33,308 nt of DNA from an uncultured Rhizobiaceae group bacterium. GTDB lineage: Bacteria > Pseudomonadota > Alphaproteobacteria > Rhizobiales > Rhizobiaceae. The DNA is taken from contig CALDZF010000267.1 in the NCBI GenBank assembly GCA_937944165.1, positions 1 to 33,308 of the forward strand, in the 5' to 3' direction. Position numbers and translations under genes: made by a program. Positions 17,057 through 27,000 of this stretch are shown here, one piece after another; within the stretch, counting starts at the first letter, position 1, and every line of letters begins with the position of its first letter. The notes beneath the pieces are model-generated. The model was not told the origin of the DNA. It did not search any database and saw only the letters and a program-made list of their open reading frames with translations.

Positions 17057-17743
17057 ATGATGGGCGAACATACGGTTAAAGCTTTTGATGAAGATTTAAA
17101 TTTTCTCATATCAAAAATATCTGAAATGGGTGGCAATGCTGAAAGCATGGTTGCGCGTTCTGTAACAGCATTGGTGACAGCGGATAAAGAGTTAGGTAAA
17201 TCCGTTGTAAAAGATGATAAAATTCTGGACGCACTCGAGCAAGAAGTAGACGATCATGTAGTGCTTCTTATTGCAAGGCGCCAACCTATGGCGACTGACT
17301 TGCGTGAAGTGATCGGCGCTTTGCGAATGGCAACAGACCTTGAGCGTATTGGTGACTTGGGTAAAAATGTTGCACGTCGTGCTTTTCAAATTGAAGATAA
17401 TCTACCACCAAAAAAACTTCTTCGCGGTCTGCAACATTTAACCAATGTTTCTTTGGAGCAGTTAAAAGATGCACTGGATGCCTTCGTTGCAAAAGATATA
17501 GAAAAAGCGCGAGAAGTTTGGGATCGCGATGATGAGATTGATAGTCTTTACACTTCGCTATTTCGCGAGCTTTTAACTTATATGATGGAAGATCCACGTA
17601 ATATTACATATTGTACGCATTTACTTTTCTGTGCAAAAAATATGGAACGTATTGGCGATCATGTTACCAATTTGGCTGAGACTATTCATTATATGGTCAC
17701 TGGTTCCAACGACATAGCATCAGAAAATCTGAACGACCTTTAA
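17057..17743 (+). CDS. phoU: Phosphate signalling regulator PhoU
   Basis: From ATG 17057 the protein has 228 residues, MMGEHTVKAFDEDLNFLISK, close to the usual PhoU length, with AAAGGA about 10 bases upstream. A second possible start, ATG 17015, overlaps the pstB stop by 8 bases (ATGGCTAG) and would add 14 residues; both are credible. Two three-helix PhoU repeats are visible, with LRMATDLERIGDLGKNVARRA and FCAKNMERIGDHVTNLAETIHY, each carrying the E/D-rich metal-binding motif. PhoU links the state of the Pst transporter to PhoR and keeps the regulon off when phosphate is plentiful. Confidence 0.94.
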   Translation: MMGEHTVKAFDEDLNFLISKISEMGGNAESMVARSVTALVTADKELGKSVVKDDKILDALEQEVDDHVVLLIARRQPMATDLREVIGALRMATDLERIGDLGKNVARRAFQIEDNLPPKKLLRGLQHLTNVSLEQLKDALDAFVAKDIEKAREVWDRDDEIDSLYTSLFRELLTYMMEDPRNITYCTHLLFCAKNMERIGDHVTNLAETIHYMVTGSNDIASENLNDL

Positions 17744-17773
17744 TACATGTTTCTTGCTTTTTAAGAGGAAAGA

Positions 17774-18475
17774 ATGATGCATCCTAAAGTCATGGTTGTT
17801 GAGGATGAAGAGGCGCTCTCGGAATTGCTCAAGTATAATCTGGTAGCTGAGGGGTATGAAGTTGAGATTATTGATCGTGGTGATGATGCGGTATTAAGAT
17901 TACGTGAGACGGTTCCTGATTTGCTTTTGCTGGATTGGATGTTACCTGGCTTATCTGGTATAGAGCTTTGTCGACGTGTTCGTATGCGTAAAGAAACGCA
18001 AGCTTTGCCAATTATAATGTTAACTGCACGCAGTGAAGAGTCTGAACGTATTCGCGGACTTTCTACTGGGGCTGATGATTTTGTGGTAAAGCCATTTTCT
18101 GTCCCTGAATTAATGGCGCGAATTAAAGCGATGTTGCGTCGTTCTAATCCAAATAAAGTTTCTTCTCGCTTAAAAGCCGGTGATATAGAAATTGATAAGG
18201 AATTACACCGGACACATCGTAACGGCCGTGAAGTGCGCCTTGGCCCAACAGAATATAAATTGCTGGAATTTTTAATGAGCGCCCCTGGCAGGGTGTTCTC
18301 ACGTGAGCAGCTGTTGGATGGGGTTTGGGGGCGTAATAATTATGTTGATGAACGCACTGTTGATGTTCATATAGGGCGTTTGCGCCGTTCAATTATAAGA
18401 GGTAAGGAAAAAGACCCGATCCGCACAGTGCGCGGATTGGGGTATTCATTAAATGATAAATTTTTAAAAGCCTAA
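17774..18475 (+). CDS. phoB: Phosphate-regulon response regulator PhoB
   Basis: The 233-residue protein has a receiver domain with the acidic pair E10/D11, the phospho-acceptor Asp54 in LLLLDWMLPG and Lys in DFVVKPFSVPEL, followed by an OmpR/PhoB winged-helix domain (GPTEYKLLEFLMSAPGRVFSREQLLDGVWG and RTVDVHIGRLRRSI). Phosphorylated by PhoR, it binds Pho boxes. AGAGGAAAGA precedes the double ATG at 17774/17777, 30 bp after phoU. Its stop codon overlaps the stop of gcrA on the other strand by two bases, so the two transcripts must run into each other. Confidence 0.95.
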   Translation: MMHPKVMVVEDEEALSELLKYNLVAEGYEVEIIDRGDDAVLRLRETVPDLLLLDWMLPGLSGIELCRRVRMRKETQALPIIMLTARSEESERIRGLSTGADDFVVKPFSVPELMARIKAMLRRSNPNKVSSRLKAGDIEIDKELHRTHRNGREVRLGPTEYKLLEFLMSAPGRVFSREQLLDGVWGRNNYVDERTVDVHIGRLRRSIIRGKEKDPIRTVRGLGYSLNDKFLKA

Positions 18476-18957
18476 CCGTTAGCAGCGCGTTTTACACGTC
18501 GACGGTCAGTAACTGTTTGATAAGCCATACGGCAATGATATTCGCAATATGGTGCATCATCCTTTGGCGAATTACCGCAGAAGTGAAAATCATCTGTCGA
18601 AGGATCACCGTGCGGCCATTTACATGTCTTTTCGGTCAGATCCACCAAATCCAGTTTTTTGCATACAGGCACAGGAATATCTTCAATGATTTGCCTTGCT
18701 GGCATTGAAGGTGCTGTGCGACCCGTTTTGGCCATAGGCCTTGGTCGTGCATTGTAACTGCCGCTAGTGCGAGCAGGTGTTCTTGCTTTTCTATTGCTGC
18801 TTGCAGGTTTTGCACGGCCTGAAAGCCCGAGTCTGTGTACTTTTCCGATTACTGCATTGCGAGTTACGCCACCTAACTCTGCTGCAATTTGGCTAGCGCT
18901 TAATCCATCCGCCCATAATTTACTAAGCGTAGCTACCCTGTCATCTGTCCAAGACAT
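18472..18957 (-). CDS. gcrA: Cell-cycle transcription regulator GcrA
   Basis: ATG 18957 (MSWTDDRVATLSKLWADGLS) is the usual GcrA start. The track begins three codons earlier at a TTG that would place GGAG too close. The 161-residue protein has the N-terminal helix-turn-helix (SASQIAAELGGVTRNAVIGKVHRLGLSGR), a basic Pro/Arg-rich linker, and a conserved C-terminal domain with CKWPHGDP, FCGN and YCEYHCRMAY. GcrA works with RNA polymerase sigma-70 at promoters carrying GANTC sites methylated by CcrM. Several GANTC sites lie in the region just upstream. It converges on phoB with overlapping stops. Confidence 0.95.
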   Translation of the reverse strand: MSWTDDRVATLSKLWADGLSASQIAAELGGVTRNAVIGKVHRLGLSGRAKPASSNRKARTPARTSGSYNARPRPMAKTGRTAPSMPARQIIEDIPVPVCKKLDLVDLTEKTCKWPHGDPSTDDFHFCGNSPKDDAPYCEYHCRMAYQTVTDRRRVKRAANG

Positions 18958-19280
18958 GTGTCTCAATCTCCGAATTTTGCAGAATCCGCCCCCGTTCTCG
19001 AATTTTTAAAATTCAAGTTAAAACGCTTCTACTTTGTTATATTTCCTACGATGATACGCTGTAGGTTACGATACTACTCTTTACTAAAGGGAAATAATCA
19101 GACTGAGACTCTCAGCACAAGAGTTGAAATTGAATATCGAATCATTTTTTCACAATATCCCCAACTAAGAGAATCATGTTTCATTTACCTGTGGAAACCA
19201 GAATCTGAATTGCAAGAGTTGCTTGTCATCATGTCAGAAAAATCAATAAAGCTCCCTGCGAAATCCTTTATTTATAACGC
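18958..19280. other. Non-coding part of the gcrA-argD intergenic region with a GANTC cluster
   Basis: About 320 bases hold no convincing gene. Five GANTC sites start at 18982, 19107, 19139, 19171 and 19201, and a sixth is at 19413. The first 100 bases should contain the gcrA promoter on the - strand. An imperfect palindrome CCTAC...GTAGG (19045-19065) and a direct repeat TACGAT (19047 and 19067, 20 bases apart) could be regulator sites. A frame from 18958 to 19284 has no ribosome site and no recognisable protein. Confidence 0.6.
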
Positions 19281-19309
19281 TTGACCAATGGAGAATGTCA
19301 AAGTATTTT
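19281..19309 (+). promoter_or_regulatory. Likely sigma-70 promoter for argD
   Basis: TTGACC and TATTTT are separated by exactly 17 bases, upstream of a terminator and then argD. Transcription would begin near 19316 and give a leader of about 118 bases. Confidence 0.6.
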
Positions 19310-19348
19310 ATGTGAATAACTTATATTTTGTTCTTGTAAATTTTAATG

Positions 19349-19371
19349 CCCGTCCTGATGGCGGGTTTTTT
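19349..19371 (+). terminator. Intrinsic terminator in the argD leader
   Basis: CCCGTC and GGCGGG (one G-U pair) with a 5-base loop are followed by T6-G-T7. It lies only about 35 bases downstream of the expected argD start site and about 60 before the ATG. It may attenuate argD, end a short RNA, or end read-through from upstream. Confidence 0.75.
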
Positions 19372-19433
19372 GTTTTTTTAAAGAACAACACTTTAATTTT
19401 TGTCAGCATAGCGATTCTTTTGGAAAGAACATC

Positions 19434-20624
19434 ATGGGAAAACAACAAAACACTTTTGATATCTATGCTCCACCAGCAATTGAATTTGCTCGCGCAGATG
19501 GGTGTCGACTTTATGATACCGAGGGTAAGGAGTATCTTGATTGTACTTCAGGCATAGCGGTTAATTCATTAGGTCATGGACATCCCCACCTTGTTGAGAC
19601 TTTAAAGAGCCAAGCAGAAGAAATCTGGCATTTGTCAAATTTGTTTGAGATCCCCGGACAGGCAAAACTGGCTGGTCGTCTTTGTGAAAACTCTTTTGCA
19701 GATCGAGTTTTCTTTACCAATTCAGGCGTTGAAGCCATGGAAATGGCAATTAAAACTGCAAGGCGCTATCACTACGCAAAGGGTAATCCTGAACGTGTAA
19801 ATATCATTACGTTTGAAGGGGCTTTTCATGGCAGAAGCACCACAACAATTGCAGCAGGCGGTCAGGCTAAATATCTTGAAGGTTTCGGGCCGATTGCGCC
19901 TGGTTTTATAAATTTGCCATTTGGTGATCATGATGCGCTTAAAGCAGCTATTGATGACAAGACTGCTGCCATTCTGCTTGAGCCAATTCAAGGTGAGGGC
20001 GGTATTAGAGAAGTGCCTGCTCAATGTTTAAAAGGCCTTCGTGAGTTATGCGATAAAGAAGGTATATTGCTGATATTTGATGAAGTTCAAACAGGCGTTG
20101 GCAGATGCGGAAAACTCTTTGCTCATCAAATTCACAATGTCGAGCCGGACATTATGGCAATTGCCAAAGGTATTGGCGGGGGCTTTCCTTTGGGAGCCTG
20201 TATGGCAACAGAAGCAGTTGCACTTGCAATGATACTTGGAACGCACGGCTCTACATTTGGTGGCAATCCATTAGCCATGGCAATTGGTAATGCTGTATTA
20301 GATGTCGTGCTAGAAGACAGTTTTATGGATGAAGTCAATGACAAATCAATTTTGTTTCGTCAACATTTGGCAGAATTGGTTGATACATACCCAGACTTGT
20401 TAGAAGGTGTTCGTGGTCAGGGGCTTTTAATAGGGATTAAAGCCAAGGCGGCTAACCTTGATTTGATTGCTGCAATGCGTGACGTCGGGCTTTTAACTGT
20501 AGGTGCAGGCAATAATGTTATCCGTATTTTGCCACCACTAATAATAAACGAAGATGATATTCGTGCAGTGCGTGACAAAATGGTTGAGGCATTTGATGCT
20601 TATAGAGCAACCCAGAAAGCATAA
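19434..20624 (+). CDS. argD: Acetylornithine aminotransferase ArgD
   Basis: The 396-residue class-III PLP aminotransferase shows [83 protein letters not shown] and [14 protein letters not shown] with the PLP Lys245. It converts N-acetylglutamate semialdehyde to N-acetylornithine in arginine synthesis, and some members also act on succinyl-diaminopimelate in lysine synthesis. GGAAAGAA precedes ATG 19434. argF follows after 5 bp, so both work in arginine synthesis from one transcript. Confidence 0.95.
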   Translation: MGKQQNTFDIYAPPAIEFARADGCRLYDTEGKEYLDCTSGIAVNSLGHGHPHLVETLKSQAEEIWHLSNLFEIPGQAKLAGRLCENSFADRVFFTNSGVEAMEMAIKTARRYHYAKGNPERVNIITFEGAFHGRSTTTIAAGGQAKYLEGFGPIAPGFINLPFGDHDALKAAIDDKTAAILLEPIQGEGGIREVPAQCLKGLRELCDKEGILLIFDEVQTGVGRCGKLFAHQIHNVEPDIMAIAKGIGGGFPLGACMATEAVALAMILGTHGSTFGGNPLAMAIGNAVLDVVLEDSFMDEVNDKSILFRQHLAELVDTYPDLLEGVRGQGLLIGIKAKAANLDLIAAMRDVGLLTVGAGNNVIRILPPLIINEDDIRAVRDKMVEAFDAYRATQKA

Positions 20625-20629
20625 AGACC

Positions 20630-21541
20630 ATGTCTTCATCAGTGCGCCATTTTCTTGACATCTCAAGTGTCGATAAGGCTTCCTTAAAAGCTATCATTAA
20701 ATCTGCACACGAGATGAAGTCTAAAGGTAATAAAGAAAAACCTTTAGTGGGAAAAATGCTTGCAATGATTTTTGATAAGCCGTCGACACGAACACGTGTT
20801 TCTTTTGATGTTGGCATGCGTCAACTGGGTGGTGAAACAATTATACTTTCTGGTTCTGAAATGCAGCTTGGGCGTGGGGAAACGATTGCAGATACCGCTA
20901 AAGTGCTTTCGCGATATGTTGATGCAATTATGATTAGAACCACAAACCATGCGCGTGTTTTGGAATTGTCACAAAATGCTACTGTACCGGTTATTAATGG
21001 CCTTACAGATGATAGCCATCCTTGTCAGATTATGGCTGATGTTTTAACCATTGAAGAAATATTAGGTACCTGCGAAGGCAAAAAGATAGTTTGGACAGGT
21101 GATGGTAACAACGTGCTTAATTCATTAATTGAAGCAAGTAGTATATTTAACTATCAGCTTGATATTGCTGTACCTAAAGGACACGAGCCTGATCAAAAAT
21201 ATATTGATTGGTCAAATAGCCGTGGTGCACAGATTAGTGTTAGCCATGATGCAGCAACCGTAGCTTGCAATGCTGATTGTGTAATAACAGACACATGGAC
21301 ATCCATGGGCGCAGAAGAACAAGCCTCGGGGCATAATACATTTATGCCGTATCAGGTAAATGACGCGCTTATGGGTAAAGCAAAGAAGAGTGCAATCTTC
21401 ATGCATTGCTTACCCGCTCACAGGGGGGAAGAAGTTACCGACAGCGTTATTGATAGCCCACAATCGGTTGTCTTTGATGAAGCTGAAAACCGCCTTCATG
21501 CCCAAAAGGCTATTTTGGCTTGGTGTCTAAATAAAATTTAA
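20630..21541 (+). CDS. argF: Ornithine carbamoyltransferase
   Basis: The 303-residue protein begins [20 protein letters not shown] and has the carbamoyl-phosphate site [14 protein letters not shown] (STRTR at 52-56), [18 protein letters not shown], the SMG loop ([11 protein letters not shown]) and [11 protein letters not shown] at about 259. It makes citrulline from ornithine and carbamoyl phosphate. It sits directly behind argD and has no strong ribosome site, which suggests coupled translation. The length is usual for the family. Confidence 0.96.
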   Translation: MSSSVRHFLDISSVDKASLKAIIKSAHEMKSKGNKEKPLVGKMLAMIFDKPSTRTRVSFDVGMRQLGGETIILSGSEMQLGRGETIADTAKVLSRYVDAIMIRTTNHARVLELSQNATVPVINGLTDDSHPCQIMADVLTIEEILGTCEGKKIVWTGDGNNVLNSLIEASSIFNYQLDIAVPKGHEPDQKYIDWSNSRGAQISVSHDAATVACNADCVITDTWTSMGAEEQASGHNTFMPYQVNDALMGKAKKSAIFMHCLPAHRGEEVTDSVIDSPQSVVFDEAENRLHAQKAILAWCLNKI

Positions 21542-21544
21542 TTA

Positions 21545-22528
21545 ATGAGAAAATTAATGAGTGATGAAACTGTAGAATACCAATTTGCGGGTGAAGATGT
21601 GGTTGTGCCCTTTGCGGTGGAACCATTGGATATTCGTGGGCGGGCTGTGCAGCTTGGGCCGATGTTGGATGCAATTCTTAAACGTCATGACTATCCGCAA
21701 GACATCGCTTTTTTAATGGGAGAAATGATTTCCCTTGCTGTATTATTGGGAACATCACTTAAGTTTGAGGGTAATTTTATTCTGCAAACTCAATCGGATG
21801 GGCCAGTTTCTTTAGCAGTCGTTGATTTTTCAACACCCGATTCAGTAAGGGCATATGCACGCTATAATAAAGAAGGTTACGAAACTGCTTTAAAAGAAGG
21901 CAAAACCAGTCCGCGAGATCTATTGGGTGATGGTATTATGGCGATGACTATAGATCATGGTGAAGATATGCAGCGTTATCAGGGTATTGTTAAGCTGGAT
22001 GGTATTTCATTGGAAGAAGCAGCCCACCAATATTTTCGCCAGTCAGAACAAATTCCAACGCGCATTAAACTCTCTGTCGCGCAAATCTTACGCCCATCAC
22101 CAGATGGTAATGAAACCGAAACGAGTTGGCGTGCAGGCGGTATTTTAGCGCAGTTTTTGCCTGAGTCAGTAGATCGCCAAATACAACGTGATCTACCAAG
22201 TGGCGCTGATGATGAAGAAGATGATTTTGATGAAGATAATGCCTGGCTAGAAGCAATCGCCCTAATGGATACGGTTGGCGATGATGAATTGACAGATCCG
22301 CAACTTAATACAGAACGCTTGTTATATAGATTGTTCCATGAACATGGTGTGCGAGTGTTTGAGGGGACGCCTGTTCTGGATAAATGCACTTGTAGTCGTG
22401 AAAAAGTAGTTTCATTGGTTCAAAGCTTCAAAGACGACCCTGAAAAGCCAATGAAACCAGATGAGACTTTTAAAACAACTTGTGAGTTTTGTAGCACAAG
22501 TTATGAAGTTTCTGCCTCAGAAGTTTAG
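21545..22528 (+). CDS. hslO: Redox-regulated chaperone Hsp33
   Basis: The 327-residue protein has the Hsp33 N-terminal core (GRAVQLGPMLDAILKRHDYP, FILQTQSDGPVSLAVVDF, RAYARYN) and the C-terminal zinc/redox switch cysteines C281, C283 and C313, C316 (CTC and CEFC). Oxidation releases zinc and activates holdase function in the cytoplasm. It begins 3 bp after argF; ATG 21557 (MSDETVEYQF), behind GAGAAA, is an alternative start. An acidic insert (GADDEEDDFDEDN, near residue 220) lies before the linker, as often seen in alphaproteobacterial members. Confidence 0.95.
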   Translation: MRKLMSDETVEYQFAGEDVVVPFAVEPLDIRGRAVQLGPMLDAILKRHDYPQDIAFLMGEMISLAVLLGTSLKFEGNFILQTQSDGPVSLAVVDFSTPDSVRAYARYNKEGYETALKEGKTSPRDLLGDGIMAMTIDHGEDMQRYQGIVKLDGISLEEAAHQYFRQSEQIPTRIKLSVAQILRPSPDGNETETSWRAGGILAQFLPESVDRQIQRDLPSGADDEEDDFDEDNAWLEAIALMDTVGDDELTDPQLNTERLLYRLFHEHGVRVFEGTPVLDKCTCSREKVVSLVQSFKDDPEKPMKPDETFKTTCEFCSTSYEVSASEV

Positions 22529-22575
22529 GCCATTTTAACTGGATTTATGAGTATACGGACTAAACGTTTACCGCA

Positions 22576-22589
22576 TTACAAACTTGTAA
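22576..22589. promoter_or_regulatory. Inverted repeat before the RND efflux operon (possible operator)
   Basis: TTACAA-AC-TTGTAA is a perfect 6-2-6 inverted repeat directly before the likely -35 region of the RND operon, a typical place for a repressor site. No TetR or MarR regulator gene is adjacent in the window. Confidence 0.4.
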
Positions 22590-22590
22590 C

Positions 22591-22620
22591 TTGCCGAAAT
22601 CATTCTTTGCTATAATTATA
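22591..22620 (+). promoter_or_regulatory. Likely promoter of the RND efflux operon
   Basis: TTGCCG is followed by TATAATTATA after 14 bases (16 bases if TAATTA is taken as the -10 element). It is the only promoter-like sequence in the 111-bp gap between hslO and the adaptor gene. Confidence 0.45.
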
Positions 22621-22639
22621 TAGGTGTAATCAAGCAGAT

Positions 22640-24028
22640 ATGGTCATGTTGCAGAAGAACGATACATTTGAGCTGGAAGTTGAAGAAGTAATTGGTGAGC
22701 CCGAAAAAAAAGGCTCTTCTTTTATCGCTTTTATTATAACTTTCATACGTGCCATTTTTCAATTGATATTGATGGTGGCCATTCTTTATGGCGGCTTTTT
22801 AGGTATGGAGAAGCTCATTGAAGCCAAGGTTCAACCGCCCAAAAGACCGCCTTTTAAAACCGTTTATACAGTTGATACAATTCCTATAAAAGTCGGTGAT
22901 TTCCAACCTAAAATGGTGGTTTATGGTGAAGTGCAAGCCGCTAAATCGGTCGAACTTCGCTCGCTTGTTGAGGGCAAAATTACGCAAGTTAACCCTAAAT
23001 TACAAGTAGGCGGCAAAGTTGATGAAGGTGAAATACTGTTTCAGGTTGATAAATTTGATTACGAGACAGCAGTAGGCGGTGCAAAATCCAATGCAACTGA
23101 AACCAAGGCAAGAATTGCAGAAAACGAGGCAATGATTGCTATTGAAGAAGCACGTATCACCAGCCTGAAAGAACAACTTGTATTGGCACAAAGTGATCTT
23201 GACCGCATTAAGTTATTACAAAGTCGTGGCAGCGCAACACCGCGCTCTGTAGAAGAACGCGAATTAATTGTCAGTCAACGCTCGCAAGCACTTCAGCAAA
23301 GTGAATTGAACTTGGCGGTAGAAAAAGCCCGCATAGAACAATTAAAAGCTGTGTTGGCAAGATTTCAAAGAGGTATCCAACAAGCCAAACGGGATTTAAA
23401 AGACACTGCGTTTGTTTCACCGATGTCAGGTGTGATTAGAGAAAACAATGCAGCTGTTGGTCGTTTGATTGGTTCAAATGATATGATTATATCCATGTAT
23501 CGTGATGATCTTCTGGAGGCGCGTTTTACACTCACAGATCAGCGGTTCGGACGCATACAATCTGATGAGACAGGTTTGATTGGTCGTGCAGTTGAGGTTA
23601 TCTGGGTTGTTGGTGGCGAAGAATTTAGATACCCTGCAACGATTGACAGAATTGGTGCACAAATAACTTCTGATAGAGGAGGCGTTGAAGTAATTGCACG
23701 TATTGATGGCAACCTTGAAAACGGATTGCTTCGTCCAGGCGCATTTGTTGAAGTGATTGTGCCTGACAAGGCTTTTAGGAAAAATTATAAAGTGCCAGAA
23801 ACTGCTCTTTATGATAATACAACTGTATATGTTGATGTCGATGGCAAGCTTCAATCACGCAAAGTAAAAGTTCTGGCGCGTGATGGTGATGCAATCATAA
23901 TTGATGGAGAACTTGCCGATGGTGATAAGGTTCTCGTAACGCGTATTGCAGAAATCTCAGATGGTTTAAACGTCAGAGCACCTCAACCTGCTCCACAGCC
24001 ACAACAACAAACTGAAACTGGTAGTTAA
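22640..24028 (+). CDS. RND efflux periplasmic adaptor (membrane-fusion) protein
   Basis: The 462-residue protein has a cytoplasmic N-terminus of about 27 residues, one membrane helix (about 28-55) and then a classic adaptor: VVYGEVQAAKSVELRSLVEGKI (first lipoyl half), a long coiled-coil hairpin (about 145-255, ARIAENEAMIAIEEARITSL), DTAFVSPMSGVIREN (second half), beta-barrel, and a Pro/Gln-rich tail. It joins the RND pump encoded 18 bp downstream to an outer-membrane channel, whose gene is not here. The start could also be ATG 22646; TAGGTG lies 13 bases before ATG 22640. The substrate is unknown. Confidence 0.9.
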   Translation: MVMLQKNDTFELEVEEVIGEPEKKGSSFIAFIITFIRAIFQLILMVAILYGGFLGMEKLIEAKVQPPKRPPFKTVYTVDTIPIKVGDFQPKMVVYGEVQAAKSVELRSLVEGKITQVNPKLQVGGKVDEGEILFQVDKFDYETAVGGAKSNATETKARIAENEAMIAIEEARITSLKEQLVLAQSDLDRIKLLQSRGSATPRSVEERELIVSQRSQALQQSELNLAVEKARIEQLKAVLARFQRGIQQAKRDLKDTAFVSPMSGVIRENNAAVGRLIGSNDMIISMYRDDLLEARFTLTDQRFGRIQSDETGLIGRAVEVIWVVGGEEFRYPATIDRIGAQITSDRGGVEVIARIDGNLENGLLRPGAFVEVIVPDKAFRKNYKVPETALYDNTTVYVDVDGKLQSRKVKVLARDGDAIIIDGELADGDKVLVTRIAEISDGLNVRAPQPAPQPQQQTETGS

Positions 24029-24046
24029 GCAAATGGAGCAAGCTTC

Positions 24047-27000
24047 ATGATAGCAAGAACAATACCAGGTAGAGGCGTTGTAAGCCTTTTTGCAAGACAC
24101 CCTAATGCTGCGAATTTGTTGATGATATTGATGGTGATTTTTGGTGTCTTTGCAATCGGTAAAATCAATACTCAATTTTTCCCAACTGTAGAACGTCAGG
24201 AGGTTAGAATTTCTGTTACCTGGCAAGGCGCAAGTGCTGAAGATGTTGAACGCAATATTATTCAAATCATAGAGCCAGAGGTGCGCTTTATTGATGGCGT
24301 TGATAATATGATTTCTTATGCCAGAGAAGGTGCTGGCTCTATCTCTCTAGAGTTTTTGCCTGACGCGGATATTAAACAAGCTGTTGCCGATGTTGATACG
24401 GCCGTAAAAACAGTTACTAACCTGCCAGAAGGAGCTGATGAACCGGAAGTTGCGAAAGCTTCATTTTTTGACCGGGTTGCAAGGCTTTCGCTTTCAGGTG
24501 ATGTGCCTGAGAGTACATTAAGAATCCACGCCAAGAAAATACGTGATGACTTAATTGAACGCGGCATTGATAAAATCTCTTTTGTCGGGATGCGTGACGA
24601 AGAATTGCAAGTTGAGATTTCAGAACGCGAATTGAGACGTCTAGGGCTTTCAATTTCTGATGTCTCAAACGCCATAGCCAATAACAGCCGCGACACACCA
24701 TCAGGACAATTAAAGGGTGATGTTGAAAAACAAATCCGTGCCTTGGCAGATGTTGAAGACCCTTCAACACTTGAAGAAATAGAAATCAGATCATTTGCCA
24801 CAGGCGAGAAGGTTTTGTTGGGTGACGTTGCAACAATTAAACGAGGTTATGAAGATGGTCAGGCGCTTGGCCTATCAGGTGGAAAGCCTGCCATCCAGAT
24901 TACCGTTGAGCGCGCATTAAGTGCAGATACTTTAAAGACTGCTCGCATTCTGGATACTTATCTAAGCGAAATTGAAGATGCTATGCCACCAGGTATTACG
25001 CTTAAAAAATATGAAGTGCGTGCCGATTCACTTGTGCAACGTATTTCATTGCTTTTTTGGAATGGTGTCTTTGGGCTTGTTTTGGTTGTTGCAACGCTAT
25101 TCATCTTTTTAAATGCACGCATCGCATTTTGGGTAGCCGCTGGCATTCCGGTTGCAATGTTTGCAACGCTTGGGTTCATGCTGGTGATGGGGCAAACAAT
25201 CAACATGATCACGCTTTTTGCAATGATTATGATGTTAGGCGTAATCGTTGATGATGCGATTGTTGTGGGAGAGCATACTGCTTCGCGATTTGAAGCTGGG
25301 GATGAGCCTTTTCAGGCAGCTGAAAATGGGGCAGGTCGAATGTTGACGCCAGTAATGGCTGCCATGATTACCACTATAGCAGCTTTTGCACCGATGTTGC
25401 TGATACGCGATATTATCGGGCAAATCATGGGGGTTATGCCTTATGTCGTAATTGCCGTAATTATCGCAAGCTTGATTGAATGTTTTTTAATTTTGCCAGG
25501 GCATTTGGCTCATACGCTTCAACATAAACCAAGGCGCAGATGGTCTTTTTGGCGGCAGATGTTTTTCTCAATCATCATCGGTGGCATATTAATCGCCGTT
25601 ATGAACAGAGTTTCCAACGGTTCTCTGGATGCAATTGGCCTGTCATTTTTAAAGCCGTTTATAGCCTCGCAGGATGATGGATTAATCAACCTTTTCATTT
25701 TAATGGTAGCAATAGGTTCTCTTATTGCAGGTACACTATTTGAAGGTGTCTTCTGGTTTTTAAAAAAGATTTCACCAAAAAACAAAGGTCCCCATGACCA
25801 AGGTTGGTTTAGAGCCAGGTTTGATAGATCTTTCAATGCTTTCCGTGATGGGCCTTTTAACTGGATGGTACGCCTATCATTTAAATGGCGTTACGTTACA
25901 ATTGCTGTAGCACTAGCAAGTGTTATGGTTTTAGCCGTTGGGCCAATTCGTGGTGAGCAGGTAAAGTTTGTCTTCTTCCCATCACCAGAAGCTGAAAATA
26001 TTCGTGCAAGACTGGTCTTTAACGCAGGCATACCAGAACCACGTGCGATGGAAATTATTACGGAAGCAGAAAATGCTTTGGAGCGCGCTACACGCGAATT
26101 GGTAGATGATGATGAGCAATTGGTAACAGCGGTATTTGCAACATTGGGAAGTGCTGGACGCAGCGTTGGTGATAATTTGGCGGAGTTGCGCGTCCAACTT
26201 TCATCTTCTGAAGTAAGAACTGTGCGCACACCTGATATTGTAAAAGCATGGCGCAAGGCATTGCCTAAACTTGCTGGCGCCAAACGCATAGCAATATTTG
26301 AATCACGCGGTGGCCCTCCGGGACGTGATCTTGATGTTGAAATTATTGGCAGTGATGTATCAACATTAAAGGCAGCAGCAACCCAAGTAATACCGATTGT
26401 TCAGGCCATAAATGGTGCGTCCGGTGTTGCGGATGATTTACCATTTGGCAAACCGGAACTCATCATGCGTCTTTTACCACGTGGCGCTGCCCTTGGTTTC
26501 AGTATTGATGAAGTCGGCAGGCAAGTGCGTGATGCTTTTGATGGCGCAATTCCAAGACGTTTTGCACGTGACGATGATGAAATTACCATACGAGTTTTAA
26601 GAACTAGCAGGGATAAAGGTGGCGATAAACTTCGCAACTTTGAACTTCGGAATCCTGAAGGGCAATTTGTACCACTTGGTGAAGTTGTTGATTTAACCGA
26701 AAAGCAAGGCTTCTCCGCAATTCAGCGTGAAGATGGTAAAACCATTGTTTCCATAACAGCTGATTTGGATACAGATATTGTAACGACTGAAAAAGCCATC
26801 GAAATCCTACAAGCTGGTGAATTGCCCAGACTTATGGACAAAATGGGATTGAACTATCGTTTTGGCGGTAAAGATAAAGAGCGCAAAAAAGCTTTTACTG
26901 ATTTGATTACGGGCATTTATGTCGCTTTGGCAATTATTTATATTGTTCTGGCTTGGGTATTTGGCAGTTATTTTAGGCCTTTGGCTATCATGCTGATTAT

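Noticed and set aside
19006-19021. TTAA-N8-TTAA, resembling a CtrA site
   Set aside because: The CtrA consensus needs seven bases between the half-sites; here there are eight, and TTAA is common in such AT-rich DNA.
18958-19284. 108-residue ORF on the + strand in the gcrA-argD gap
   Set aside because: It starts at GTG without a ribosome site, has no recognisable domain, and lies among regulatory-looking sequence. A conserved homologue would reverse this.
19288-19557. 89-residue ORF on the + strand
   Set aside because: It runs through the terminator and into argD in another frame, so it is a chance ORF.
21979-22389. 136-residue ORF on the - strand inside hslO
   Set aside because: It is a shadow of the hslO coding frame, with Ser runs opposite the acidic insert.
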